Origin: DASCNA01 sp036011305
GTDB lineage: Bacteria; Verrucomicrobiota; Lentisphaeria; Victivallales; GWF2-38-69
Reading direction: 5' to 3'
NCBI GenBank assembly: GCA_036011305.1
Contig: DASCNA010000283.1
Span: forward strand, 1 to 13,335
DNA: 13,335 nucleotides
Below are positions 1 to 6,361 of the stretch, one piece after another. The translations under genes were made by a program, and so were the position numbers. The first letter of the stretch is position 1, and each line of letters starts with the position of its first letter. The notes beneath the pieces are model-generated. The model saw nothing but the letters and a program-made list of their open reading frames with translations. It searched no databases and was not told where the DNA came from.

Positions 1-62
1 ATCAAGAAAAAGAAGATAAAAAGGAAGATTATATGCAGCAGGGTAGCCTGTTTGTAAAATAA
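1..62 (+). CDS. 3' end of an unidentified upstream gene (partial)
   Basis: The window opens inside a possible reading frame. From base 3, nineteen codons run to a TAA at 60-62 and give QEKEDKKEDYMQQGSLFVK. This charged, mixed-composition tail looks more like a genuine C-terminus than the lysine/isoleucine run of frame 1. Too little is present to name a product. The frame is on the same strand as the DUF4410-type lipoprotein that follows about 300 bases later. It could be chance, because only 60 bases are visible. Confidence 0.4.
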   Translation, partial: QEKEDKKEDYMQQGSLFVK

Positions 63-110
63 GAAATTTTAAAAGCAAGTAATTCCCTTTTAGGGATTCA
101 CATTAACAAG

Positions 111-129
111 CCACCAGTTTGACTGGTGG
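111..129. repeat. Short perfect hairpin in the 63-365 intergenic region
   Basis: CCACCAG (111-117) and CTGGTGG (123-129) form a perfect 7-bp GC-rich stem with a TTTGA loop, standing out in very AT-rich DNA. No T-run follows on either strand, so it is a poor intrinsic terminator, although it lies about 50 bases past the stop of the partial upstream gene. Its size and form resemble the small palindromes at IS200/IS605-type ends and REP-like elements; this is an inference from shape only. No transposase lies next to it. Apart from this and the promoter listed separately, I see nothing in 63-365. Confidence 0.55.
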
Positions 130-256
130 TATATGACTATCTTACCTGTCATAAATATTTTGGATTATTTCAATATTTTATGGATGTTGTAATTCTGAGT
201 TTATTTATCACATTATGATTTGGTAATTAGCTTGATTTTTACTGCAAAATCGCTAC

Positions 257-284
257 TTGTTAAAAATATAAAATTTGATATAAG
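257..284 (+). promoter_or_regulatory. Candidate sigma70-type promoter for the DUF4410-type lipoprotein
   Basis: TTGTTA (257-262) is followed by a 16-base spacer and TATAAG (279-284), giving a transcript start near 291 and a leader of about 75 bases before the ATG at 366. Both boxes are close to consensus, but such matches arise easily in AT-rich DNA. Confidence 0.4.
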
Positions 285-365
285 GATTTAATAAAGCTAT
301 TGCAACTATTCCATAGACAGCTTTAATTGAGTTCATAGCAAAAACAAAAGTTGGGTAAATAGAAA

Positions 366-1097
366 ATGTCATCAATATTTAGAGAAAACCTTAAGATAGT
401 TATAGCATCTTTGTTTGTATTACTATTAGTGGCAGGGTGTTCATCAACTAAAATCACCAGTGGACAAATACTAGTAGCAAACAGACTCCCACGGCCTGGA
501 ACTATCTGGGTGTATGATTTCGTGGCAAAACCTGTAGATATGCAGGTCGGTTCATCTTCCACAGGAGAAACCAGTGAACCAAGCAAGCCTTTAACACCAA
601 AAGAAATACAGATAGCTAAACAGTTGGGCAAGAGCATTACTGCACAACTGATACAGCAAATTAATGCTATGGGACTGCATGCAGAGCTGGCTACATCATC
701 ATCAAAACCGCAAGTTAATGACATTGTATTGCGCGGATATCTTTATTCAGTAGAAGCAGGAAATGCTGCAAAGCGCATCTTTATTGGATTTGGATATGGG
801 GCTTCTATGTTGAAAACAATAATTGAAGGGTACCAAATGAGAGCTAATGGTTTGCACAAACTCAGTTCAGCTGATTTGGCTGCTTCAGGCGGTGAATTGC
901 CGGGAGGGGGAGCAATGAGTGTTACCTCATTTCTTATCTACAGCAACCCAATTACACTCATCATAGGTCCCGCAGTAAAAGGAATTCAGGAAATTAGAGG
1001 GGGACCAACACTTGAAGGCAGAGTCACAAATACAGCTTCTAAAATAGCTGATGTACTCAAAGTCAGGTTTCAGGAAGAAGGCTGGATAACTCAGTAA
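366..1097 (+). CDS. DUF4410-like outer-membrane or periplasmic lipoprotein
   Basis: The 243-residue protein begins with a type II signal peptide: a charged N-terminus, a hydrophobic stretch at about 11-22 and the lipobox V22-A23-G24-C25, so it should be lipid-anchored at Cys25. The mature part has the RPGTIWVYDF block at about 43-52, a middle segment with VNDIVLRGYL, then a glycine-rich stretch (GFGYGAS) and a hydrophobic NPITLIIGP-like segment near the C-terminus. This layout matches DUF4410-type lipoproteins, whose role is unknown. The name rests on recognition without a profile search. The ribosome site before the ATG is weak. Sampled 60-base lines inside the gene have about 47-48% GC, against about 28% in the aldo/keto reductase gene, so recent transfer is possible. 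It stands alone on the plus strand. Confidence 0.8.
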   Translation: MSSIFRENLKIVIASLFVLLLVAGCSSTKITSGQILVANRLPRPGTIWVYDFVAKPVDMQVGSSSTGETSEPSKPLTPKEIQIAKQLGKSITAQLIQQINAMGLHAELATSSSKPQVNDIVLRGYLYSVEAGNAAKRIFIGFGYGASMLKTIIEGYQMRANGLHKLSSADLAASGGELPGGGAMSVTSFLIYSNPITLIIGPAVKGIQEIRGGPTLEGRVTNTASKIADVLKVRFQEEGWITQ

Positions 1098-1147
1098 ACC
1101 GATAACTTTTATATTGATTTAATCCAATCAGAGTTTGAGCATCAAAT

Positions 1148-1170
1148 ATAACTTATAGGGTTATTTTTTT
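1148..1170 (+). terminator. Weak hairpin plus T-run after the DUF4410-type gene
   Basis: ATAAC (1148-1152) and GTTAT (1160-1164) can pair over a 7-base loop and are followed directly by a run of T up to 1170. The stem is short and AT-rich. Position (about 50 bases after the plus-strand stop, in the convergent gap with the minus-strand lipoprotein) is the main argument. Confidence 0.4.
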
Positions 1171-1187
1171 CTTTTATTTTTACTTGC

Positions 1188-1541
1188 TTAACTATAGTTA
1201 TGCATTAAATAATTATAAAATTTATTCCAGTCTTTTGTCTTAATTGTTACAGTGTCATTTCCTGTTTGTGATAACTTAACAATATTTTTAGTTCTGTTTG
1301 CTTGAGCTAACGAGTCTAAATCTATTATTTTGTTATCATAAGTTATTAGCGGAAAAGAGTCTGCATATTCTCCATATACTGCATAAATTCTGTCCGGTTT
1401 ATTATTTACAGTACATGGAATACTGACTAATGTTTTTCCATCTGATTCATCATTTACATTTAAACTACTGCAGCCTGTTAAAGCAGCTAGAAAAAATATT
1501 ATAGGTAATAAATATAATGTTTTACTAATATTTTTTTTCAT
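1188..1541 (-). CDS. Small predicted lipoprotein of unknown function
   Basis: The protein has 117 residues and I do not recognise the family. It has a textbook lipoprotein signal: basic MKKNISK, a hydrophobic core at about 9-20, and lipobox L21-T22-G23-C24 followed by two serines. The mature part of about 94 residues has one further cysteine, in SIPCTV, and several short beta-strand-like segments such as RIYAVYGEY and DTVTIKT, suggesting a small beta-rich domain. There is no clear Shine-Dalgarno sequence before the ATG at 1541. It lies downstream of the SSF symporter on the same strand but is separated by 128 bases containing two hairpins, so it is probably its own unit. AT-richness matches the neighbouring minus-strand genes. 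Confidence 0.75.
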   Translation of the reverse strand: MKKNISKTLYLLPIIFFLAALTGCSSLNVNDESDGKTLVSIPCTVNNKPDRIYAVYGEYADSFPLITYDNKIIDLDSLAQANRTKNIVKLSQTGNDTVTIKTKDWNKFYNYLMHNYS

Positions 1542-1595
1542 AAGAATATTTCTGATATGAATTAATTGATTAATTATTGATGATTAATAACATAC

Positions 1596-1642
1596 ATGCT
1601 TGTAGTAAAAAATAAAGAGGAAGAAATTTTCACTACAGGCAT
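1596..1642. repeat. Long imperfect inverted repeat downstream of the symporter
   Basis: Bases 1596-1611 and 1627-1642 form a 16-bp stem with one mismatch and one G-T wobble (as read on the minus-strand RNA) around a 15-base purine-rich loop. It sits 28 bases after the stop of the symporter gene. It may stabilise or end the symporter/aldolase mRNA. The minus-strand T-run lies inside the stem rather than after it, so a standard terminator reading is uncertain. Confidence 0.5.
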
Positions 1643-1651
1643 TTTGATTTA

Positions 1652-1678
1652 TTAAGATATTTAGTAAAGTTATCTTAA
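1652..1678 (-). repeat. 8-bp hairpin across the symporter stop codon
   Basis: TTAAGATA (1652-1659) and TATCTTAA (1671-1678) pair perfectly over an 11-base loop, and the symporter TAA (1670-1672) lies at the stem-loop junction. It is AT-rich and without a T-run. Together with the larger repeat just downstream, it could form a two-hairpin transcript end. Confidence 0.35.
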
Positions 1679-3214
1679 CTTTTTCATTGTCCATGCTGTT
1701 AAGTCTGCCAAATCTTTATTTTTTTTCCTCAAAAATATACCAAATAAAATTGAGACAACTATTATAGTTAAATTGACAAAAATCATTATAAAATATGTAT
1801 TCAGATGAAAGGTTATTAATTTTGGCAGTACACCAATAACATCTAACATTAAGAAAATATTTAAAGCAATTGCGGTAAACATCCCAATTTTAACTGCAGT
1901 ATTGCTAATTGTTGTAAAAAATCCTAACAGATATATTCCGAGAGTACATCCACCAAACATTCCTCCTAACACAAATCCCAATGAAACCATGCTTGTTCTA
2001 GGTATATATTTAACAAGTATTGCCCCAATAATCATAGCTAAAACAGCTGCTACGGATGTATAACGCCCGATATTTAAATATGTTTTATCCGATTTATTTT
2101 TTACAATATATCTTTTAAATATATCAATAGTGGCAACCGAAGAAATTGCACTAATTGAAGAAGATAAAGTTGACATAGCAGCAGCTAAACATCCAGCTAT
2201 CACTAAACCGGCAATCCAAGACGGAATTTTAGTCAAAATAAAATAAGGTAAAACCTGATCTGTATCTAAATGTGCAAGAACAGGTGCCGGGAATTCATGA
2301 AAATAGGCAAAAAGAGCAGTCCCGATAAAAAAGAACAGTAACCATGTGGGAACACTTAACACACAGCATAATATTGTTGCTTTTCTGGCTTCTCTGGTAG
2401 ATTTAGCTGCTATATAACGTTGAACAACATTTTGATTACTTATATAGTTTGTTCCAAATGTAATTAATCCAATTATCATCATCATATACAGAGTTTTTTT
2501 AGTCAAACTAAATGAGAATGATCCTATATTGAATTTGTTGTGTGCAATTCCTATTGTAATTACACCACCCAAACCACCTTTGATATGAAGAAGAATTACC
2601 ACTAAGCAAAGAAGTCCACCGCCTAGTAGAATTATTGTCTGGACAACATCAGTCCATACCACAGCTTCAAACCCTCCAAAGACTGTGTAGAAAGCAACTA
2701 TTATACCAGTAATAATGATGACTGTGATAATTGACTCTCCAGTAAATAATGCCATTGGAATTGCAACTAAAAACATAACTGTGCACAATCTCAATACCTG
2801 GAGGAAAAGGAAACTGACAGCGGCATAAAGTCTTGTGATTTCGCCAAATCTATTTTCCAGATATTCAAATACTGATATTATATTGCCTTTTCTGAATAAA
2901 GGGATAAAAACAATAATGGCTAAAACTGTTATAAAGACAAGCATCATGTTTGGAACAATATCCCGGTAGTCCAAAGTATAAGCAGCAGCAGGTAATGCAA
3001 GAAATGTGATGGAGCTAATTGATGCACCTAATAAAGAGAGTCCTACGGCCCACCCTGGCAAAGATCTGCCACCAACAAAATATGCATCAGTAGAATCGTT
3101 TTTCTTTGCAGTATAAACACCTATAAATGCCATGAGAGCAAAAAATGCTACAATTTCAATTATTGCTACAGGAGAGAGCAAACTGCTAGCTAAATGATAA
3201 GTATGATGAACCAT
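1670..3214 (-). CDS. Sodium:solute symporter family (SSF/SLC5) transporter
   Basis: The 514-residue inner-membrane protein has about 13 hydrophobic helices, as usual for SSF carriers that couple solute uptake to sodium. The N-terminal hallmark is clear: helix 1 at about 16-35, then DAYFVGGRSLPGWAVG (43-58) running into helix 2 with SISSITFLALPAAAY, and SVFEYLENRFG at 114-124. A later AAAMSTLSSSISAISS segment is the helix-8-like region carrying sodium-site serines in this family. Length is normal and no break is seen. Its ATG overlaps the stop of the upstream aldolase gene as TAATG, and a GGAG lies 9 bases before it, so translation is probably coupled. The coupling suggests that it imports the substrate, or a precursor, of the aldolase. 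Substrate cannot be read from the sequence; a sugar acid, sialic-acid-like compound or carboxylate is plausible. Confidence 0.9.
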   Translation of the reverse strand: MVHHTYHLASSLLSPVAIIEIVAFFALMAFIGVYTAKKNDSTDAYFVGGRSLPGWAVGLSLLGASISSITFLALPAAAYTLDYRDIVPNMMLVFITVLAIIVFIPLFRKGNIISVFEYLENRFGEITRLYAAVSFLFLQVLRLCTVMFLVAIPMALFTGESIITVIIITGIIVAFYTVFGGFEAVVWTDVVQTIILLGGGLLCLVVILLHIKGGLGGVITIGIAHNKFNIGSFSFSLTKKTLYMMMIIGLITFGTNYISNQNVVQRYIAAKSTREARKATILCCVLSVPTWLLFFFIGTALFAYFHEFPAPVLAHLDTDQVLPYFILTKIPSWIAGLVIAGCLAAAMSTLSSSISAISSVATIDIFKRYIVKNKSDKTYLNIGRYTSVAAVLAMIIGAILVKYIPRTSMVSLGFVLGGMFGGCTLGIYLLGFFTTISNTAVKIGMFTAIALNIFLMLDVIGVLPKLITFHLNTYFIMIFVNLTIIVVSILFGIFLRKKNKDLADLTAWTMKKLR

Positions 3215-4131
3215 TATTCATAGCTCCAAATCTTTAATTTTTCGTGCCATTCTTTTATTGTGTTCTTTAAAGAACTGAGAGAGGCAGATTCAGCATTATT
3301 TAATTTAAATTTTGAAGAACGACATAAAGGCTTTAAGTTAATTCCATTAATTTGCTGATATTTTTTTGCAGAAACAGGATATTTATTATGTATTATAGAA
3401 TCACATATTTTTAAAAATTCAGACAGAGATTCAGAAAGTTCAGGCTGTGTTTTATAATGTTTGCAAAGCCAGGCATAAAGTTCCGGATAGAAGTTAGCAG
3501 CTATCCCGCAGTATCCTGCTGCTCCCAGTTTTAAACTCTCTAGAATTGTCGGTGTGTGTGCATTATAAAAATTACATTTTGATTCTGTTGTGATTTCTAA
3601 TTTTTGCTTTATTATTTCTATATCACAAGATGTATCCTTCATAAAATAAAGACGGTGTGAAGATACTAGGTTCTTGAGTTCATCTGCAGAAAGAATCTTG
3701 TGATATGGTAGAGGGCTTTCATATATTCCAAGGGGAATATCATTAGAAATAGAAAATATTTTCTTTATAATTTCTAAATATTCATTATTATCAGAATTTT
3801 TAGGATATAGTTGACTTGCGAGGCAGACTACAGCAGCAACTCCTGTATCATAAACTTGTTTTATTGCATTTTCAGGATTATCTGAAAGAAGTACTCCTGA
3901 TACAATTTGCACTCTCTGGTTAACTCTTTTTACAATATGCGAGGCAAGTTTTATTCTTTCTATTTCTGTTAAATGGAATATTTCACTGGAAAGACAAACA
4001 GCAAAAAGTCCTGAGACCCCTGATGCAATGTACCATTCAATAAGTTCATCCAGTGATTTCCAGTCGATTTGATTATCCGAAGTATAAGGTGTAAGCATTG
4101 TAGGCCATACACCAGTATTTAAGTTATTCAT
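3214..4131 (-). CDS. Dihydrodipicolinate synthase / N-acetylneuraminate lyase family aldolase
   Basis: The 305-residue protein is a full-length class I (Schiff-base) pyruvate-dependent aldolase of the DapA/NanA TIM-barrel family. Visible marks are GVWPTMLTPY at the start, the catalytic tyrosine in GIYESP (Tyr137), the Schiff-base lysine in FMKDTS (Lys165), and GAAGYCGIAANFYPELY late in the barrel. The usual GTTGE pyruvate-binding loop reads CLSSE (46-50), which keeps hydroxyl residues but loses both glycines, so it is probably not a housekeeping DapA. A catabolic aldolase or lyase acting on a keto-acid is more likely. The start is supported by AAGGGGA about 6 bases upstream. The stop overlaps the symporter start by one base. 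The specific substrate is not determinable. Confidence 0.88.
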   Translation of the reverse strand: MNNLNTGVWPTMLTPYTSDNQIDWKSLDELIEWYIASGVSGLFAVCLSSEIFHLTEIERIKLASHIVKRVNQRVQIVSGVLLSDNPENAIKQVYDTGVAAVVCLASQLYPKNSDNNEYLEIIKKIFSISNDIPLGIYESPLPYHKILSADELKNLVSSHRLYFMKDTSCDIEIIKQKLEITTESKCNFYNAHTPTILESLKLGAAGYCGIAANFYPELYAWLCKHYKTQPELSESLSEFLKICDSIIHNKYPVSAKKYQQINGINLKPLCRSSKFKLNNAESASLSSLKNTIKEWHEKLKIWSYE

Positions 4132-4181
4132 TTTCTTTCCCCTTATGAGCTAATTTATCCCGATACTTTAATTTAAGTCTT

Positions 4182-4229
4182 ATTATATTAATTACAAAGC
4201 AGTTATGCAGTTAAATTATATATTGCATA
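4182..4229 (-). promoter_or_regulatory. Candidate promoter with operator-like inverted repeat for the aldolase-symporter pair
   Basis: TATGCA (4204-4209) and TGCATA (4224-4229) form an inverted repeat with a 14-base spacer, about 75 to 100 bases before the aldolase ATG. A perfect minus-strand TATAAT occupies 4187-4182. The -35 position for it would overlap the right-hand half-site on the minus strand and has no good TTGACA match. A weak -35 covered by an inverted repeat suggests an activator-dependent promoter, but this is inference. Confidence 0.35.
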
Positions 4230-4304
4230 GTTTGTGGATGGGGGCTGTTTTTATGAATACTTATTTATTACTATTTGGGTAATCTCAGTGAATGGGAAAA
4301 AGAA

Positions 4305-5435
4305 TTAGTTTTGTGTGTAATAATTATGAATTTTCTGCATCCATTTGATTACTTCTATTTTCTGTGTGCATATCTCTTCACATTTTTTACACTTTATACA
4401 CGGATTATTATTATTGCCATTTAGAATGGTGCTATATCGATCACTATACCAGTCAAGTTCGTTATGCGTAGTTTTGCTGTAATTGTACATATTAATAAGT
4501 TCTGGAATATTAATATGTATGGGACAGCTGGATAAACAGTATTTACAGCCTGTACAAGGAATAGGGTTTATTCTTTCAAGCTCGTTTTTTACTTTAGTTA
4601 GAATGCCTAAGTCATCTTTAGCAAGTTTTCCGGTCTTTTCATATGATGCAAATTTAATATTGTTTTTTACTTGTTCAAATGTTGACATTCCGCTGAAAAC
4701 TGTACTTATTTCAGACTTACTCCACAGCCAGTTAAGTGCAGTATATACTGGATCTTTTTTTGTTTCATGCCACATTTGCATAATAGAAGCAGGGAAATTT
4801 ACAAGATTGCCTCCAAGCAGAGGTTCCATAATTGTAATAGCCGCACTTTTGGAGCTAGCATATTTAATACCTTTTGTACCGGCTTGTATTTTTTCATTTA
4901 CATAATTATATTGCAGCATTACCATATCCCAATCATATGAATCAAGAATGGGCTGTAATATTTCAGTACTATCATGAAATGAAAAACCAATATATTTAAT
5001 TTTTCCCTCTGATTTTTTAGATTCCATCCATTCTAAAGCATTAAGACTTTTCATTTTCTCCCAAGTATTTTTAGATAATCCATGTAGAAGGTAAAAATCT
5101 ATGCAGTCAGTCTTAAGTTTATTTAACTGATTATTCAAAATAGAATCGAATTCTGACTTATCATTAAGGCGGTATGCTGGAAGTTTTGTTGAAAGGTATA
5201 CTTTATCTCGATATCCATTTTTTAAAACATTTCCTATAATATTCTCACTTTTGAAATCATGATAATCATACCCGGTATCTATTATATTTACACCGTGGTC
5301 AAAAGCATATGAAAGCATTTGCTCTGTCTTATTTATAATTACATCGCCATCATTCACTCCTGTAGGAAACCTACAACTGCCAAATCCTAGTATTGAGAGT
5401 TTTATTCCGAGTTTGTCAAGATATTTATATTTCAT
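4305..5435 (-). CDS. Aldo/keto reductase with C-terminal two-cluster ferredoxin domain
   Basis: The 376-residue protein has an N-terminal aldo/keto reductase barrel (about 1-285) and a C-terminal ferredoxin-like tail. The AKR tetrad is intact: Asp53 and Tyr58 in DTGYDYHD, Lys84 in STKLP and His118 in LLHG. The tail has CTGCKYCLSSCP (Cys294, 297, 300, 304) and CIKCKKCEEIC (Cys346, 349, 352, 356), enough ligands for two [4Fe-4S] clusters. Such fusions are typical of anaerobes and may pass electrons between NAD(P)H and a ferredoxin-type partner. It probably interconverts a carbonyl and an alcohol on the compound handled by the neighbouring aldolases. The ATG has AAGGA 4 bases upstream. It is divergent from the RraA-like gene, and 173 bases separate it from the aldolase downstream, which has its own candidate promoter. 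Length and motifs show no damage. Confidence 0.92.
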   Translation of the reverse strand: MKYKYLDKLGIKLSILGFGSCRFPTGVNDGDVIINKTEQMLSYAFDHGVNIIDTGYDYHDFKSENIIGNVLKNGYRDKVYLSTKLPAYRLNDKSEFDSILNNQLNKLKTDCIDFYLLHGLSKNTWEKMKSLNALEWMESKKSEGKIKYIGFSFHDSTEILQPILDSYDWDMVMLQYNYVNEKIQAGTKGIKYASSKSAAITIMEPLLGGNLVNFPASIMQMWHETKKDPVYTALNWLWSKSEISTVFSGMSTFEQVKNNIKFASYEKTGKLAKDDLGILTKVKNELERINPIPCTGCKYCLSSCPIHINIPELINMYNYSKTTHNELDWYSDRYSTILNGNNNNPCIKCKKCEEICTQKIEVIKWMQKIHNYYTQN

Positions 5436-5467
5436 ATTTTCCTTCTCTCAATTTATTCATTGATATA

Positions 5468-5540
5468 CAAGATTTTTATATATTTAAGATAGATTTTATG
5501 TTTATTTTTTCAAATAAATATTTTATATACTGAAATCTTG
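5468..5540. promoter_or_regulatory. Divergent promoter region with spaced inverted repeat
   Basis: The 193-base gap between the divergent reductase and RraA-like genes has CAAGATTT at 5468-5475 and its exact reverse complement AAATCTTG at 5533-5540. For the plus strand, TTGATT (5538-5543) with an 18-base spacer and TATTAT (5562-5567) is a good promoter candidate, and the right half-site overlaps its -35. For the minus strand, TTGAAA (5513-5508), a 16-base spacer and TATCTT (5491-5486) is a weaker candidate; the left half-site would lie just past its start. One regulator bound at both halves could control both genes. This is inference from pattern only. Confidence 0.4.
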
Positions 5541-5628
5541 ATTAATTACTAGAACCAACTTTATTATTCATTTAGATTAATAAAAAGATTTATCATATGT
5601 GTTCGCAAATTTATTAATTGGAGAGAAT

Positions 5629-6288
5629 ATGAAACTTTCAGATTTAAGAAATGAATTGAGAGATATAAGTACTACTCATCTTTGTGATGCTTACGATGAA
5701 ATACGGCTTGTTGACAGCGCTATAAGACCCATGGTAAGTAATTTTAAAATGATTGGTTATGCATATACCATTTTTGCAGAGGGAGACCTCTTACCCATTA
5801 TTAAGGGAATTGATGATGCGCCTGAAGATTCTGTATTAATTATATCTTCTGGTGGTTCTGATAGAGCTATGGCCGGCGAGATCTTTGCAACTAAAGCTCA
5901 AAAAAAAGGCTTAGCAGGAATAGCCATTGATGGTTTTTGCAGGGACATATTTGAAGTTAAAGAATTGGGCTTTCCATATTATGCAAAAGGTTTTACTCCA
6001 AGAGCAGGCACAAAAAATAAGTTGGGTAAAATACAGGTATCTTTAGATTTTGGTGGCACTAAAGTTAATCCAGGAGATATAATTTTTGGAGATGACAATG
6101 GTATTGCTGTATTAAGTGAAAATGAATTTACAGAAGAATTAATATCAAAAGCTAAAGCTATTAAAGTCAGTGAGGATGTTGTTTTAGAGAATATCGATAA
6201 TATTCAATTTTCAGATGTTCTTAACATTGAAGAGCATTGTAATAATATATCGCAGGAGATTGAAAGTTCTCTTAAATGGACTGTATAA
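5629..6288 (+). CDS. RraA / 4-hydroxy-4-methyl-2-oxoglutarate aldolase family protein
   Basis: I place the start at the ATG at 5629 (219 residues), because GGAGAG at 5620-5625 precedes it; an in-frame GTG at 5599 would add ten residues lying across that site. The fold family is clear: STTHLCDAYDE near the N-terminus, GGSDRAMAGE (75-84), IAIDGFCRD (98-106) and VNPGDIIFGDDNGIAV. Arg105-Asp106 matches the catalytic/metal pair of metal-dependent HMG/CHA aldolases. The preceding acidic residue of their D-X20-R-D motif is Glu84 here, as in many RraA-like proteins. Such enzymes cleave hydroxy-keto-diacids to pyruvate or decarboxylate oxaloacetate; some members instead inhibit RNase E. Divergence from the reductase and proximity to a DapA-like aldolase favour a catabolic role. 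Its transcript ends at a strong hairpin just downstream. Confidence 0.88.
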   Translation: MKLSDLRNELRDISTTHLCDAYDEIRLVDSAIRPMVSNFKMIGYAYTIFAEGDLLPIIKGIDDAPEDSVLIISSGGSDRAMAGEIFATKAQKKGLAGIAIDGFCRDIFEVKELGFPYYAKGFTPRAGTKNKLGKIQVSLDFGGTKVNPGDIIFGDDNGIAVLSENEFTEELISKAKAIKVSEDVVLENIDNIQFSDVLNIEEHCNNISQEIESSLKWTV

Positions 6289-6293
6289 ATTGT

Positions 6294-6326
6294 TTAGCAG
6301 GAATATATATTTTTCCTGCTAATTTT
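6294..6326 (+). terminator. Intrinsic terminator of the RraA-like gene
   Basis: TTAGCAGGAA (6294-6303) and TTCCTGCTAA (6313-6322) form a perfect 10-bp stem over a 9-base loop, followed by TTTT. It begins 5 bases after the plus-strand stop. It would not work well for the minus strand, because no T-run follows there. Confidence 0.8.
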
Positions 6327-6361
6327 AAAAAATGACTAAAAGCTTTTACTATTCTTATAAT
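6302..6361 (-). pseudogene. Relic of a paralogue of the 7661-8236 secreted protein (C-terminal fragment)
   Basis: Directly after the phosphodiesterase TAG, and in the same frame, the minus strand encodes IIRIVKAFSHFLKLAGK. This matches the C-terminus of the nearby secreted protein (IRVVKAFNHASKLAAK) at 12 of 16 positions. At DNA level, 6332-6360 and 7721-7749 agree at 27 of 29 bases. No start or upstream part of a second gene is visible, so this looks like a decayed remnant or a short duplication. Its far end now overlaps the terminator of the RraA-like gene. Confidence 0.45.
6332..6360. repeat. 29-bp direct repeat, copy A
   Basis: This copy agrees with 7721-7749 at 27 of 29 bases, in the same orientation; the two differences are at 6336 and 6352. 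It lies between the terminator of the RraA-like gene and the stop of the phosphodiesterase gene, and includes the palindrome AAAAGCTTTT. Confidence 0.8.

Noticed and set aside
323..724. Minus-strand open frame of 133 codons opposite the DUF4410-type lipoprotein gene
   Set aside because: It lies antisense to a gene with a clear lipobox and family motifs; its own composition (many Cys and Ser) is that of a shadow frame and it has no ribosome site.
4483..4905. Plus-strand open frame of 140 codons inside the aldo/keto reductase gene
   Set aside because: It overlaps the conserved reductase and ferredoxin-tail coding sequence on the other strand and shows no domain or start signal.
5599..5628. GTG at 5599 as the start of the RraA-like gene
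   Set aside because: The ATG at 5629 has GGAGAG just upstream, and the extra ten residues would be encoded across that ribosome site; the family domain begins after the ATG.
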